Positions 9,367-17,904 of a DNA stretch of 64,000 bases are shown here, in pieces. Made by a program: the position numbers and the translations under genes. Location: the NCBI GenBank assembly GCA_944325515.1, contig CALVAO010000008.1:1-64000 (forward strand). Direction: 5' to 3'. A model generated the notes under the pieces. It did no database searches. It was given only the letters and a program-made list of their open reading frames with translations, and had not been told where the DNA came from. Position 1 is the stretch's first letter, and each line of letters opens with the position of its first letter. The DNA is from Candidatus Gastranaerophilales bacterium (GTDB lineage Bacteria; Cyanobacteriota; Vampirovibrionia; Gastranaerophilales; Gastranaerophilaceae).

Positions 9367-10178
9367 TGACTGGTCGAGTAATAGTAATCACCTCCGGTAA
9401 AGGCGGAGTAGGAAAAACCACAACAAGCGCAAATATAGGAACTGCCCTTGCAAAAGACGGTTATAAAGTAGTTCTTATTGATACAGATTTGGGCTTGAGA
9501 AATTTAGACCTGTTATTAGGTCTTGAAAACAGAATTGTATATACAATTGTTGATGTTATAGAAGAGCGCTGTAAATTAAAACAGGCACTTGTTAAGGACA
9601 AAAAGAACCCTAATTTATCACTTCTAGCTGCAGCACAGACAAGAGATAAAACAGCGGTTACAGCAGAACAATTAAAAGAAATCTGCGATACATTAAAAGA
9701 AGAAAATGATTTTGTTCTTGTTGATTGTCCTGCGGGTATTGAGCAGGGCTTCCAGAACGCTGTAGCAGGCGCTAGTGAAGCAATAGTTGTTACAACACCG
9801 GAAATGTCAGCTATACGTGACGCGGATAGAATTATAGGACTTTTAGAAGCAAAAGAAGAAATCAAAAGTTATAAACTTCTTTTAAATAGAGTCCGCCCGA
9901 GTTTAATTAAATCTAATGAAATGATGAGCGTTGACGATGTAGTGGAAATTTTATCTTGTCCGTTAGTTGGTATTATTCCGGAAGATACCGGTATTATAAC
10001 CTCTACAAATAAAGGTGAACCTATTGTTAATGATGAAAATGCTCTTGCAGGAAAAGCATACAGAAATGTAGCTCAAAGAATCCTCGGAGAAGAAGTTCCG
10101 TTTTTGGACTTAGATGAACCAAAAGGGTTTATGGCAAAAATCAAAAATGCATTTTCTAAACTGAAAGTGAAGGTGTAA
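9366..10178 (+). CDS. minD: Septum site-determining ATPase MinD
   Basis: Membrane-cycling ParA-type ATPase that recruits MinC and is released by MinE. The 270 residues match the family length. The deviant Walker A motif GKGGVGKTT sits at residues 11-19, the DTDLGLRNLDLLLGLENRIVY region follows, and the Walker B-like segment is FVLVDCPAGIEQGF. The last 17 residues (GFMAKIKNAFSKLKVKV) form the basic amphipathic helix used as membrane-targeting sequence. Its start overlaps the minC stop, and minE follows after 5 bases. Confidence 0.97.
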   Translation: MTGRVIVITSGKGGVGKTTTSANIGTALAKDGYKVVLIDTDLGLRNLDLLLGLENRIVYTIVDVIEERCKLKQALVKDKKNPNLSLLAAAQTRDKTAVTAEQLKEICDTLKEENDFVLVDCPAGIEQGFQNAVAGASEAIVVTTPEMSAIRDADRIIGLLEAKEEIKSYKLLLNRVRPSLIKSNEMMSVDDVVEILSCPLVGIIPEDTGIITSTNKGEPIVNDENALAGKAYRNVAQRILGEEVPFLDLDEPKGFMAKIKNAFSKLKVKV

Positions 10179-10183
10179 GAGAT

Positions 10184-10672
10184 ATGAGTATTCTTACAGA
10201 TATTTATAATACTGTTGCGAAATTTTTCCGCCCGCAGGAAGATACAGAAGATGCTTCCAAGTCCGTTGCAACTAACAGACTAAAACTTGTTTTAATGCAG
10301 GATAGAACTAATTTAACGCCTAAAATTCTTGAGCAGATGCGCGGTGAGTTAATAGACTTACTTTCAAGATATGTGGAAATGGATAAAGAACTGCTGGAAT
10401 TAAACTTTGAGCAGGAAGGCGATCAAGTTGCATTGATGTTATCTATTCCTGTAATAAGAGCGAAAGATGAAGAAGAAATTGAAGCCGCTTTGAATGCCGC
10501 TGCAGAAGAAGCTGAAGAAATTGTAGAAACTATTGAAGAAGCAGAAGTAGAAGATAACGGAGAAGAAACTATTATTGTGGAAGAAACTGAAGGCAGCAAC
10601 TCCCACACTACTCCAGAAGAGTTTAAGAGTGAAGATTCTGATAAAGCAAAAGAACAACATATAGAAGCATAA
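10184..10672 (+). CDS. minE: MinE topological specificity factor with acidic tail
   Basis: Stimulates MinD ATPase and confines MinCD to the poles. Residues 1-90 carry the MinE pattern: an amphipathic start MSILTDIYNTVAKFF, then ATNRLKLVLMQDRTNLTPK (anti-MinCD helix region) and the dimer domain. Residues about 93-162 are an added, strongly acidic Glu-rich tail, doubling the normal length of about 85. It is last gene of the min operon and ends just before an intrinsic terminator. Confidence 0.92.
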   Translation: MSILTDIYNTVAKFFRPQEDTEDASKSVATNRLKLVLMQDRTNLTPKILEQMRGELIDLLSRYVEMDKELLELNFEQEGDQVALMLSIPVIRAKDEEEIEAALNAAAEEAEEIVETIEEAEVEDNGEETIIVEETEGSNSHTTPEEFKSEDSDKAKEQHIEA

Positions 10673-10708
10673 AAAAACGGATTTTAATTAAAATCCGTTT
10701 TTTTTTTA
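10671..10708 (+). terminator. Intrinsic terminator after minE
   Basis: AAACGGATTTT-AATT-AAAATCCGTTT followed by a long T run. The converging efflux gene ends inside it, and the A run on the other side makes it potentially bidirectional. Confidence 0.9.
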
Positions 10709-12247
10709 AGTTTCTTCTTTTAAATTTTTAAGCAGTAAAATTAACGGTATTATAATAATACTTGCTATCGCAAAAAATCTAAATGCATCAATAAAAGCAG
10801 AGAGATTAGCCTGCTGCATTAAAAGCCTGTATGCATTATATTGTCCCATATAATGCGCTGTATGTGGGTCTACTGTTGACATAAACATACTTGCATATGT
10901 CTGTATTCTTTCTGTATATACTTGTGCCGTATCAGTTAGATGTTGGATAAGCATAAACTGGTGTTTCTGCGCACCTCTTGAAAGAAGTGTTGCAACAATC
11001 GATGTTCCAAAAGCTCCCCCTATATTTTTTAACAGATTTTGTAATCCGCTGGCATTGGTCATCTGATTATTACTTATAGTTGCCATAGAAAGGGTTATTA
11101 TAGGAATCATTGCAAGCCCTAAACCTATTCCGAATAAAAAGTTTGGCATACCTATATTTAATGTTGAAATCTGCAAATTCAAGCCGCCAAGCATCCAGCT
11201 TGCAGTTCCGATAATACTAAGTCCAATCATAACTAGAATTCTGTTATCAACAAGGTTTGACAGAGCAGCACATAAAAACATTGCCATTAATGCTCCTAAG
11301 CCCCTGGGCATCATGGAAAGCCCGCTTTTATAAGCATCATATCCCATTAAAGCTTGCAAAAACTGTGGTAAAATCGCAAGTGATGCAAGCAATACTGCCT
11401 GCATAACTACTTGAACCAGAGTCCCTATTGTAAAGTTTTTATCTTTAAATACACTTAAATCAACCAGCGATTCTTTATTTTTAATTTGTGAAATCAAAAA
11501 AGCAATTCCTGCAATAGTTGAAATTGCCGATAACCAGCATATCCACGCAGCATTAAACCAATCTGCATTATTACCCTTATCGAGAACAATCTGCAGCGTT
11601 AATAACCATATAGAAAGCAAAAAGAAACCGAGTCCGTCTGTCTTAACATTTTTTTGTTTTCTTGCATATGGCGGATCATATATAAATGTTTTTGAAAGAA
11701 ATAAAGCAATAATACCTATTGGAATATTAATAAAATAAATAAAAGGCCAGGACCAGTTTTCAGTAATCCAGCCTCCTAAAACAGGTCCGATAATTGGTGC
11801 AAGAACTATAACCAGACCAAATACCGCCATTGCTTTTCCTCTTTCCTGCGGTTTGAAATTCTCTAATAATATAGCTTGTGCTACAGGAAGCAATCCTCCA
11901 CCGCCGATACCCTGTAAAATACGATAAAGAACCATTGTTTCAAGATTTTTGGCAATACCGCAGAGTCCTGATGCAACTGTAAAAATTATAATACTCAATA
12001 TAAAAAAATTTTTACGTCCTAGAACTTTACTGAACCATCCAACCATAGGAATTACAATTCCGCTTGCAATTAGGTAGAATGTCAATATCCACATAGATTC
12101 TTCTCTGCTTACAGAAAAACTTCCTGCCATATGCGGCAGAGCAACGTTTGCAATAGTTTCATCCAGCACAAACATAAAAGCTGCTACCATTGTCGGAAGA
12201 CAGGCTAGCCACGGATTTACTTTTTGCTCCTCTATAATTTCTGCCAT
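10706..12247 (-). CDS. DHA2-family (EmrB/QacA) drug efflux transporter
   Basis: Proton-driven multidrug exporter of the inner membrane, 513 residues with about 14 hydrophobic segments as expected for DHA2. TM1 has the family motif LDETIANVALP (residues about 28-38). Motif A-like GWFSKVLGRK and motif C-like GPVLGGWITENWSWPFIYFINIP are present. A single gene with no adjacent EmrA or TolC partner. The start is supported by a promoter on the minus strand, TTGATT (12083-12078 in local reading order, about 12278-12283 in window coordinates) with TAATAT at 12255-12260, leaving only 7 bases before the ATG, so the mRNA is probably leaderless. Confidence 0.92.
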   Translation of the reverse strand: MAEIIEEQKVNPWLACLPTMVAAFMFVLDETIANVALPHMAGSFSVSREESMWILTFYLIASGIVIPMVGWFSKVLGRKNFFILSIIIFTVASGLCGIAKNLETMVLYRILQGIGGGGLLPVAQAILLENFKPQERGKAMAVFGLVIVLAPIIGPVLGGWITENWSWPFIYFINIPIGIIALFLSKTFIYDPPYARKQKNVKTDGLGFFLLSIWLLTLQIVLDKGNNADWFNAAWICWLSAISTIAGIAFLISQIKNKESLVDLSVFKDKNFTIGTLVQVVMQAVLLASLAILPQFLQALMGYDAYKSGLSMMPRGLGALMAMFLCAALSNLVDNRILVMIGLSIIGTASWMLGGLNLQISTLNIGMPNFLFGIGLGLAMIPIITLSMATISNNQMTNASGLQNLLKNIGGAFGTSIVATLLSRGAQKHQFMLIQHLTDTAQVYTERIQTYASMFMSTVDPHTAHYMGQYNAYRLLMQQANLSAFIDAFRFFAIASIIIIPLILLLKNLKEET

Positions 12248-12254
12248 AAAAAAA

Positions 12255-12283
12255 ATATTACCACACGGAAGTTATAAAATCAA
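12255..12283 (-). promoter_or_regulatory. Promoter of the DHA2 transporter
   Basis: On the minus strand TTGATT, 17 bases, TAATAT; the -10 ends 7 bases before the ATG. No Shine-Dalgarno sequence fits between. Confidence 0.6.
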
Positions 12284-12304
12284 AAACAAAAATGGTATAC
12301 TTTA

Positions 12305-13150
12305 TCAAAATTTTGTGTATGAACCGATTATCCTAACGTTTTTAACTTGAGGTTTTAAATCCTCAATAAGATTCTTAATTAACTCGTCATCTTTATGTCC
12401 GTCAAAATCAATAAATACAGCCTGTTCTTCTGCATTATTGTTCATCATTTTAGAATTAATCTGCGTTATATTGATATGATATTTTACAAAAACCTGTACA
12501 ATATCTAAAAGTGCTCCCTGCCTGTCATTTAAAAACAATACAATACTTGTTTTATCATTTCCTGTAGGATGAGTTTCTGCATCACCTATTACAATAAATC
12601 TGCGTTTATTATTTTTATCATCCTCAATATGTTCACGCAAAACATTAAGATTATATATTTCAGCAGTTTTATGTGTCCCTATGATAGAATATGTTAAATT
12701 ATAATTATTCAAAAGCCTTGCCGCATCATCCATACTTTCCGCTACTACAATATTAAGCTGTCTTGGCATCTCATCGCGCACAAAAATTTTACTTTTTGCC
12801 AGAGCATTTGGGTTTGCAATAAGTCCGGTAAGACTGTAAAATTCCGTTGTTTTAGATAAAATGCAGTCATTAACCGGAACAATTGTTTCTGCAAGAATCT
12901 GGATATTTAAATTTTTTGTCAAAATTAAATTATCAATAGTTTCTCTTATAATACCTTTGTACGTAGTTTCTACCGGCAAAACTGCAATAGCGTTACTATT
13001 TTCATCAATATAATCAATACATTCTTTTATAGAATTTAAAGAACGCTGATACAAATATAAATCATATACTTTAAACAACTTGTCTTTTGCTATTTCAGAA
13101 TACGAACCGCCCATACCAAGGCAAATAACTTCATTAAACTCTTCAAACAT
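12305..13150 (-). CDS. pheA: Prephenate dehydratase-like protein with ACT domain
   Basis: Prephenate dehydratase makes phenylpyruvate in phenylalanine synthesis. The 281 residues have the P-protein layout: a PDT domain at about 4-190 and an ACT regulatory domain at about 197-277 (TSIVLFLNDRQGALLDIVQVF). Family motifs are present but divergent: GMGGSYSEIA for GPxGTFSExA, and PVETTYKGIIRETIDNLI for PIENSxxGxVxxTxDxL. The catalytic TRF motif reads RRF (in NNKRRFIVIG), so the Thr known to be essential in E. coli P-protein is absent. It may be a weak or inactive enzyme, or a regulator. The ATG at 13150 follows GGAG. Confidence 0.75.
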   Translation of the reverse strand: MFEEFNEVICLGMGGSYSEIAKDKLFKVYDLYLYQRSLNSIKECIDYIDENSNAIAVLPVETTYKGIIRETIDNLILTKNLNIQILAETIVPVNDCILSKTTEFYSLTGLIANPNALAKSKIFVRDEMPRQLNIVVAESMDDAARLLNNYNLTYSIIGTHKTAEIYNLNVLREHIEDDKNNKRRFIVIGDAETHPTGNDKTSIVLFLNDRQGALLDIVQVFVKYHINITQINSKMMNNNAEEQAVFIDFDGHKDDELIKNLIEDLKPQVKNVRIIGSYTKF

Positions 13151-13245
13151 ATAAACTCCACTATTTTTTATTAATTATAACTTAAACAATAATAACCCGC
13201 AAAAATATTTTTGTTCATGTTTTAATAATAAAACAGAGGTGAAAA

Positions 13246-13530
13246 ATGAAAATATTACCAGGAAACGCTATAAATAGACAGTACCGCAATTTTCGTAAGA
13301 TACGTAATAACAGCTTTAATATGTTTGCTGCAAATCTAACACTTGCAGGCTTGAGTGCCCACAGACGTGATTTGCCGTTTACTATTGCATTAGGAGCTTT
13401 AAGTCTTATATGGGTAAAACACCTTGAAAATTCAGTTAATGCTATGCTGCCCCTTAGAAAACCATACAAAGAAATATTAAAACGTACAGTAGATATAAAA
13501 ATGTCTTCAGCATTTAAAAAGAAGCCTTAA
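13246..13530 (+). CDS. Small hypothetical protein
   Basis: 94 residues, basic, with one hydrophobic stretch around residues 45-60 (FTIALGALSLIWV). AGAGGTGAAAA gives a good Shine-Dalgarno sequence before ATG. It ends 4 bases inside the converging flgC gene. No family is recognised. An opposite-strand frame over the same bases lacks a ribosome-binding site and is less likely. Confidence 0.5.
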   Translation: MKILPGNAINRQYRNFRKIRNNSFNMFAANLTLAGLSAHRRDLPFTIALGALSLIWVKHLENSVNAMLPLRKPYKEILKRTVDIKMSSAFKKKP

Positions 13531-13973
13531 CTTCTTCCTATTTCGGTTGCCCTTGATGCCATTGACTTTGATATATTTACCAGTGCAAGGTTTGCCTCAT
13601 ATGCTCTTTGTGCCATAATAGCATCCGCCATATCAACCATCGCATTAACGTTAGAAGCTCTTATATATCCATTTGCATCAGCATCCGGATGCCCTGGTGA
13701 ATATATTCTTTCTCCTACCGTAGGATCTTCAACGCAACCGTTAAAAACTACTCCGCCTTGAAGATACGGAAGCGTTCCCGTTCCGAAAACATCATTTTTC
13801 ATTACATTCATAAGTCCATGGAATGAAATATCTTCAGAGGCATTAAGCACCGGAATACGTCTTACATAGTTTGGAGTATCAATATTCGCAATGTTTTTTG
13901 CATGTATATCAAGTCTTAGACCATGTGCTTTTAAGGCGTTTGAGCCGATATTAATTGATTCCATTATACTCAT
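13527..13973 (-). CDS. flgC: Flagellar basal-body rod protein FlgC
   Basis: Proximal rod protein of the flagellum, exported by the flagellar type III system. 148 residues is normal. The N-terminus has the rod/hook signature SNALKAHGLRLDIHAKNIANIDTPNYVRR, and the C-terminus the coiled D0 helix MVDMADAIMAQRAYEANLALVNISKSM. It is last of four rod genes, 22 bases after flgB. fliE, which often follows, is absent here. Confidence 0.96.
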   Translation of the reverse strand: MSIMESINIGSNALKAHGLRLDIHAKNIANIDTPNYVRRIPVLNASEDISFHGLMNVMKNDVFGTGTLPYLQGGVVFNGCVEDPTVGERIYSPGHPDADANGYIRASNVNAMVDMADAIMAQRAYEANLALVNISKSMASRATEIGRS

Positions 13974-13995
13974 TTTAATGCCTCACTTTCTAATA

Positions 13996-14346
13996 TTATT
14001 TGCCAACATTAATAACGGTTTTCATCTCTGTTATAATGTTAGACATTCTTCTTGTTGCCATTGTATATAAAATTGCGTTTTTTTGCATTTCTGTTAATTC
14101 TTCCGCAATATCAATTTCGCTCCTTCTACGGTCTTCTATTACTCCGGAAGGACCAAGCTCACTGGAGAGTTTTGTTTCAAGCGGACTATTCATTGAGCCT
14201 AAGTATTGTGAGAAATCAATATCGCGCCTAACATAACCAGGAGTATCAACATTCGCTACGTTAGAACCCAAAGCCCTTTGTCTTTGTGAAATTAAATCCA
14301 TCATTATATTTGTTTTACCCATTGAATCTAAGCTTGTGAATGTCAT
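13996..14346 (-). CDS. flgB: Flagellar basal-body rod protein FlgB
   Basis: Proximal rod protein next to FlgC. The 116 residues have the ALGSNVANVDTPGYVRRDIDF signature near the N-terminus and a helical C-terminus (EMQKNAILYTMATRRMSNIITEMKTVIN). It lies between the FlgF/FlgG-type gene and flgC in one operon. Confidence 0.95.
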   Translation of the reverse strand: MTFTSLDSMGKTNIMMDLISQRQRALGSNVANVDTPGYVRRDIDFSQYLGSMNSPLETKLSSELGPSGVIEDRRRSEIDIAEELTEMQKNAILYTMATRRMSNIITEMKTVINVGK

Positions 14347-14367
14347 TTTATGCTCCTAATAATTTAT

Positions 14368-15081
14368 TTATTCTCTTATGTTAATTGCTTTGTTGTACAT
14401 ATCATCAGCAACTTTCATTAAATTCATACTTGCAATCATTGAAGTATTTAATCTCATAAGATCATTTATTTCGTCATAAATGCTTGTATTTGAAACTTCA
14501 GTTGCATATTGCCTTATATTGTCCGAATTTTTTATAATTTGAGGCGCGCCGGATTCTTCATTATAGACCATTTTGTTATTGTGCCCCTGCTCTAAAGCTT
14601 CCGGACAATCAAACTGTACGATAGGGATTGTACCGATTTTTTCGGGCAGCGAGCCAGCGTCATCATAATTAATAACATCGCCATTAGGTTTAATTTCAAA
14701 TTTATAAGAATTCGCAGGGATTTTAATACCGTCACCGACCATCCATCCGTCTACAGTCATTAAGTATCCGTTTTCGCCTCTTTTTAAAGCTCCGTCGCGG
14801 GTATACTGGATTTCACCATCTTCTGATACTACGGGGATATAACCTTCGCCTTCAATTGCAATATCATATGGATTTTTGCTTATTCTTATAGAACCTTGAA
14901 GAGCATTTGTTCTGATTGCACCATCTACATAGCCATCTTCTCTTAAGATTTGTTCGAAGCGGGAAGTTTTATATGCTGCAGTATTATAGTTAGCCAGATT
15001 GTTTGCAATATAGCCTAGCTTTTCAAACTGCATTGTTGCATTATTAATACTTTTTCTTACTACTGCCTGCATATTATACAT
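14368..15081 (-). CDS. FlgF/FlgG-type flagellar rod protein (second)
   Basis: 237 residues, flagellar rod or hook family. The N-terminus has LGYIANNLANYNTAAYKTSRF; the middle has the FlgG-like core (NPYDIAIEGEGYIPVV...YTRDGALKR); the C-terminus ends in the D0 helix (LMRLNTSMIASMNLMKVADDMYNKAINIRE). Size and order suggest FlgF or FlgG, but the sequence does not let me choose. It follows a paralogue with a 14-base gap. Confidence 0.88.
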   Translation of the reverse strand: MYNMQAVVRKSINNATMQFEKLGYIANNLANYNTAAYKTSRFEQILREDGYVDGAIRTNALQGSIRISKNPYDIAIEGEGYIPVVSEDGEIQYTRDGALKRGENGYLMTVDGWMVGDGIKIPANSYKFEIKPNGDVINYDDAGSLPEKIGTIPIVQFDCPEALEQGHNNKMVYNEESGAPQIIKNSDNIRQYATEVSNTSIYDEINDLMRLNTSMIASMNLMKVADDMYNKAINIRE

Positions 15082-15095
15082 AATTTAATACCCTC

Positions 15096-15794
15096 CTATG
15101 AAACTGAACCCAGTTGACTGATAACTTTTTGCAAATTTGTGCTTTCTATTAAGAAAATCTGCCTGTTTGCCTCAAAATTTCTAACGACAGGCTTGACAGC
15201 CATAAATTCTGTTTGAAGGCTTACGTTAGAATATTCGTTATATCCTTGTTTAACATCCGGATTGAGTACTGCCATTCCGTTTGCATCAACTATCCCCAGA
15301 TTTCCTGCTGTAACAAGTTCATTTGAGTTTTTATCATATACACTAATCATGCCTTTTGTATTTACAACGACTTGAGCTGGATTATCCGGAACAACAGGGA
15401 GTTTAATCGGCATACCTGCATCAGAGAGAACAGGATTATCTTCAAGATTTAAAAGATTTCCTGCTTTATCCAGTTTAAAACGTCCATCCCTTGTAAGTTG
15501 AACGCCTTCCGGTGTCTGTATTTGAAAATAACCTTTATTTGCCATTGTGATATCAAGAGGATTCTTAGACGCCATAATACGCCCTACTTGATCATCAACT
15601 GTGCTTGATAGACCGTGAACTCCAATGTATTCCGTAAATGATGACACAACAGGTTCTCTTCTTTGGAATCCAACTTTATCAAAGCCGGTTACGTTTTCAT
15701 TTATCATTCCAATGATTTCGCTCTGGACATGCATGGCTCTTATTGATGCCTTCATTCCTTGTTCACAAAATCTTACACCGCCATTGATTTGCAT
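15096..15794 (-). CDS. FlgF/FlgG-type flagellar rod protein (first)
   Basis: 232 residues, first gene of the four-gene rod operon. The N-terminus is divergent: MIGMINENVTGFDKVGFQRREP replaces the usual NNLANVNTxGFK. The core NPLDITMANKGYFQIQTPEGVQLTRDGRFKLDKAGNL is a good FlgF/FlgG match, and the C-terminus (VSLQTEFMAVKPVVRNFEANRQIFLIESTNLQKVISQLG) is the expected helix. AGAGG precedes the ATG. A sigma-28-like box pair on the minus strand (TAAAG at 15844-15840, TCCGATTA at 15824-15817) is one base off consensus spacing. Confidence 0.88.
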   Translation of the reverse strand: MQINGGVRFCEQGMKASIRAMHVQSEIIGMINENVTGFDKVGFQRREPVVSSFTEYIGVHGLSSTVDDQVGRIMASKNPLDITMANKGYFQIQTPEGVQLTRDGRFKLDKAGNLLNLEDNPVLSDAGMPIKLPVVPDNPAQVVVNTKGMISVYDKNSNELVTAGNLGIVDANGMAVLNPDVKQGYNEYSNVSLQTEFMAVKPVVRNFEANRQIFLIESTNLQKVISQLGSVS

Positions 15795-15922
15795 AGTTAT
15801 ACCTCTTTTATTTACATAATCGGATGATTAATATAAATGCTTTAGTTAAAATTTATAAAATCATCTTTTTAGTGTAGCTAATAAGTCTATAATGTAATAT
15901 TAAAAAAAGTCAAATTTTTGAG

Positions 15923-15951
15923 TTGACAATAAATTTTGTTTTTAATATCAT
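15923..15951 (+). promoter_or_regulatory. Promoter of the tRNA cluster
   Basis: TTGACA (15923-15928), 17 bases, TATCAT (15946-15951), 10 bases before the first tRNA. This is a near-consensus sigma-70 promoter. Confidence 0.85.
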
Positions 15952-15961
15952 AAAACTTGAC

Positions 15962-16033
15962 GCCGGTATAGCTCAACGGTAGAGCAACGGTTTTGTAAAC
16001 CGTAGGTTGTAGGTTCGATTCCTATTACCGGCT
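15962..16033 (+). tRNA. tRNA-Thr (UGU)
   Basis: Acceptor stem GCCGGTA/TACCGGC, D-arm GCTCAACGGTAGAGC, anticodon stem ACGGT/ACCGT with loop TTTGTAA (anticodon TGT), T-arm with GGTTCGATTCC. CCA is not encoded. Confidence 0.95.
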
Positions 16034-16103
16034 ATTATTTTTGACAATTGAGCGGGGCAAAGAGGAGAGAAGTTTAACTTCTTTGCAGTACGGACCTAGT
16101 TAA

Positions 16104-16175
16104 GCCTTTGTGGCGCAGGGGTAGCGCACTCCCTTGGTAAGGGAGAGGCCACGGGTTCAAATCCCGTCAAAGGCA
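16104..16175 (+). tRNA. tRNA-Thr (GGU)
   Basis: Acceptor GCCTTTG/CAAAGGC, D-arm GCGCAGGGGTAGCGC, anticodon stem CTCCC/GGGAG with loop TTGGTAA (anticodon GGT), T-arm GGGTTCAAATCCC. CCA is not encoded. Confidence 0.95.
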
Positions 16176-16193
16176 AATTTTACAATTAAATAA

Positions 16194-16276
16194 GGGTAGG
16201 TGGCCGAGTGGCTAAAGGCGACAGACTGTAAATCTGTTCACGAGAGTGTACGGTGGTTCGAATCCACCCCTGCCCA
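16194..16276 (+). tRNA. tRNA-Tyr (GUA)
   Basis: Class II tRNA with a long variable arm (TCACGAGAGTGTAC). Acceptor GGGTAGG/CCTGCCC with one G-T pair; anticodon stem ACAGA/TCTGT with loop CTGTAAA (anticodon GTA). Confidence 0.95.
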
Positions 16277-16282
16277 AATCTT

Positions 16283-16310
16283 AAAAGACTCTGCAAAAGA
16301 GTCTTTTTTA
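16283..16310 (+). terminator. Terminator of the tRNA cluster
   Basis: AAAGACTCT-GCAA-AAGAGTCTTT followed by T residues, directly after tRNA-Tyr. Confidence 0.9.
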
Positions 16311-16598
16311 TTGTTTAGATGTATATTGGAAACTACCGTTTGTGCTCAGAACATAAAGAGGTACAGAGCTGAGTGTTTTTTGCAAGGGGTTTGAGTACGG
16401 AAGTAAAACAGGCAGATTAGTTTTTTTAACATCTATACCTCTCAACAAAAAAGAGTATAGAGCTTGCTTCACAAACACTAAAAAATAAAATTTATACTCT
16501 TTTTAATTTAATATGATAATTTGTCGAGCAAGCATTGCTAATCCGTTTTAATTACATAAAATCCACCCTAAAACTATTGACTTAGAGCTGCTATCAAG
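16311..16598. other. Non-coding stretch with two hairpins
   Basis: No ORF is supported. GCTCAG/CTGAGT followed by T6 (about 16338-16382) is terminator-like. AAAAAGAGTATA pairs perfectly with TATACTCTTTTT (16448-16503, loop about 32). AGAGGTA in the first element can also pair with TACCTCT just before the second, so alternative folds are possible. It could hold a small RNA, but there is no direct evidence. Confidence 0.35.
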
Positions 16599-16627
16599 TT
16601 GTAAAATTTTTATAATATAGTTAAAAT
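16599..16627 (+). promoter_or_regulatory. Promoter of the Tat/Fe-S/lar gene group
   Basis: TTGTAA (16599-16604), 17 bases, TAAAAT (16622-16627). The ATG of the aldo/keto reductase follows 32 bases later with an AGGAGAA Shine-Dalgarno sequence. Confidence 0.6.
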
Positions 16628-16658
16628 ATTTGAGGGAAGGTAATTAGGAGAACGGATT

Positions 16659-17900
16659 ATGAAACGCAGAGAGTTTATTATAAATTCGGCTTTAGCGGTT
16701 GGCGGAACAGCGCTGCTTGCAGGATGCGGTAAAAAAGAAGTTAAAAAAGCAGAAGGGCAGGTTGTCAGAAGAAAATTTGATAATACAACAATGCCTCTGA
16801 TTGCATTAGGCTGTATGCGCCTTCCTATGCGGGACGGCAAAATCGATATGGTTGAATTGGACAAAATGGTTGAATACGCAATGGCGCACGGAGCAAATTA
16901 TTTTGATACGGCTTATATGTACGTTGACGGCAAGTCTGAAAACGCAATCGGCGAAGTTTTAAAGAAATATCCAAGAGAAAGTTTTATTTTAACCGACAAA
17001 AACCCAGCTTATTTAGTTAATTCTCCCTCAGATGTGCATAAACTCTTTAATGAACAGCTGAAAAAATGTCAGGTTGAATATTTTGATAATTACATGGTTC
17101 ATAATATAAACAAAAATACAATTCGTAATTACCGTGATAACGATATGTACGGAGAACTTCTCAAACTCAAAAATGAAGGCAAAATCAAACATTTAGGCTT
17201 CTCTTTCCATGGTGACCCTAAAATGTTAAGAGAAGTTATAAGCGAACACAAGTGGGATTTCTGCCAGCTGCAGCTTAATTATCTTGACTGGGAAGTAGTT
17301 AATGCTGATGAGCTCTATCAGATTGCAGATGAAGCCGGAGTTCCGGTTATTGTTATGGAGCCTTTAAGGGGCGGAGTATTGTGCAACCTTCCGGAAAAAG
17401 CTGCAAATCACCTTAAGGAAAAATGTCCGAATGATACACAGGCTTCTTTCGGGCTAAGATGGATTGCGGGTAAAGAGCGGGTATTTACAATTCTTAGCGG
17501 TATGAGTAACCTGCAGCAGCTTAAGGAAAATGTTGATACATTTGTTAATTATAGAGAAATAACTCCGGAAGAGGAAAAAGTCGGACAGGAGCTTGCGCAT
17601 ATTATACAATCCGGCGGTGCAATAAGCTGTACTGCTTGCAGATACTGTATGGAAGTCTGCCCGAGAGGCATAAATATTCCTGCAATCTTCGGTTTATATA
17701 ACATGTATAAAGGAAGTACGGCAGCTAATGCAGCGTTTATGTTTGTATATAATTATAATGCTTTAAAAGAAGAACAAAGAGCTGACAAATGTATAGAGTG
17801 CGGACTCTGTGTAAAAAATTGTCCGCAGGATTTACAAATCCCAAAACTCTTAAAGGAAGTCGATAAAACTGTTAAAGAAGTCGAAAAGGGTATGGCATAA
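16659..17900 (+). CDS. Tat-exported aldo/keto reductase with two 4Fe-4S motifs
   Basis: 413 residues. The N-terminus is a twin-arginine signal (KRREFIINSA, Arg3-Arg4), and LLAGC ending at Cys23 is also a lipobox, so it is probably a Tat-exported lipoprotein. The aldo/keto reductase domain (about 38-310) keeps FDTAYMYVDG (Asp, Tyr), a Lys in FILTDKNPAY and a His in YMVHNINK. The C-terminus adds two ferredoxin-like motifs, CTACRYCMEVCPRG and CIECGLCVKNCPQD. The downstream polyferredoxin and tatA-tatC suggest that it takes electrons from the membrane and is exported by the neighbouring translocase. The substrate is unknown. Confidence 0.9.
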   Translation: MKRREFIINSALAVGGTALLAGCGKKEVKKAEGQVVRRKFDNTTMPLIALGCMRLPMRDGKIDMVELDKMVEYAMAHGANYFDTAYMYVDGKSENAIGEVLKKYPRESFILTDKNPAYLVNSPSDVHKLFNEQLKKCQVEYFDNYMVHNINKNTIRNYRDNDMYGELLKLKNEGKIKHLGFSFHGDPKMLREVISEHKWDFCQLQLNYLDWEVVNADELYQIADEAGVPVIVMEPLRGGVLCNLPEKAANHLKEKCPNDTQASFGLRWIAGKERVFTILSGMSNLQQLKENVDTFVNYREITPEEEKVGQELAHIIQSGGAISCTACRYCMEVCPRGINIPAIFGLYNMYKGSTAANAAFMFVYNYNALKEEQRADKCIECGLCVKNCPQDLQIPKLLKEVDKTVKEVEKGMA

Positions 17901-17904
17901 TAAA

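Noticed and set aside
13215-13469. Minus-strand ORF of 84 residues opposite the small gene at 13246
   Set aside because: No ribosome-binding site, low-complexity-like composition, and the + frame has a good AGAGGTG site.
15817-15844. Sigma-28-like promoter for the rod operon
   Set aside because: TAAAG and TCCGATTA are separated by one base more than consensus, and the region is AT-rich enough for a chance match; kept only as a remark.
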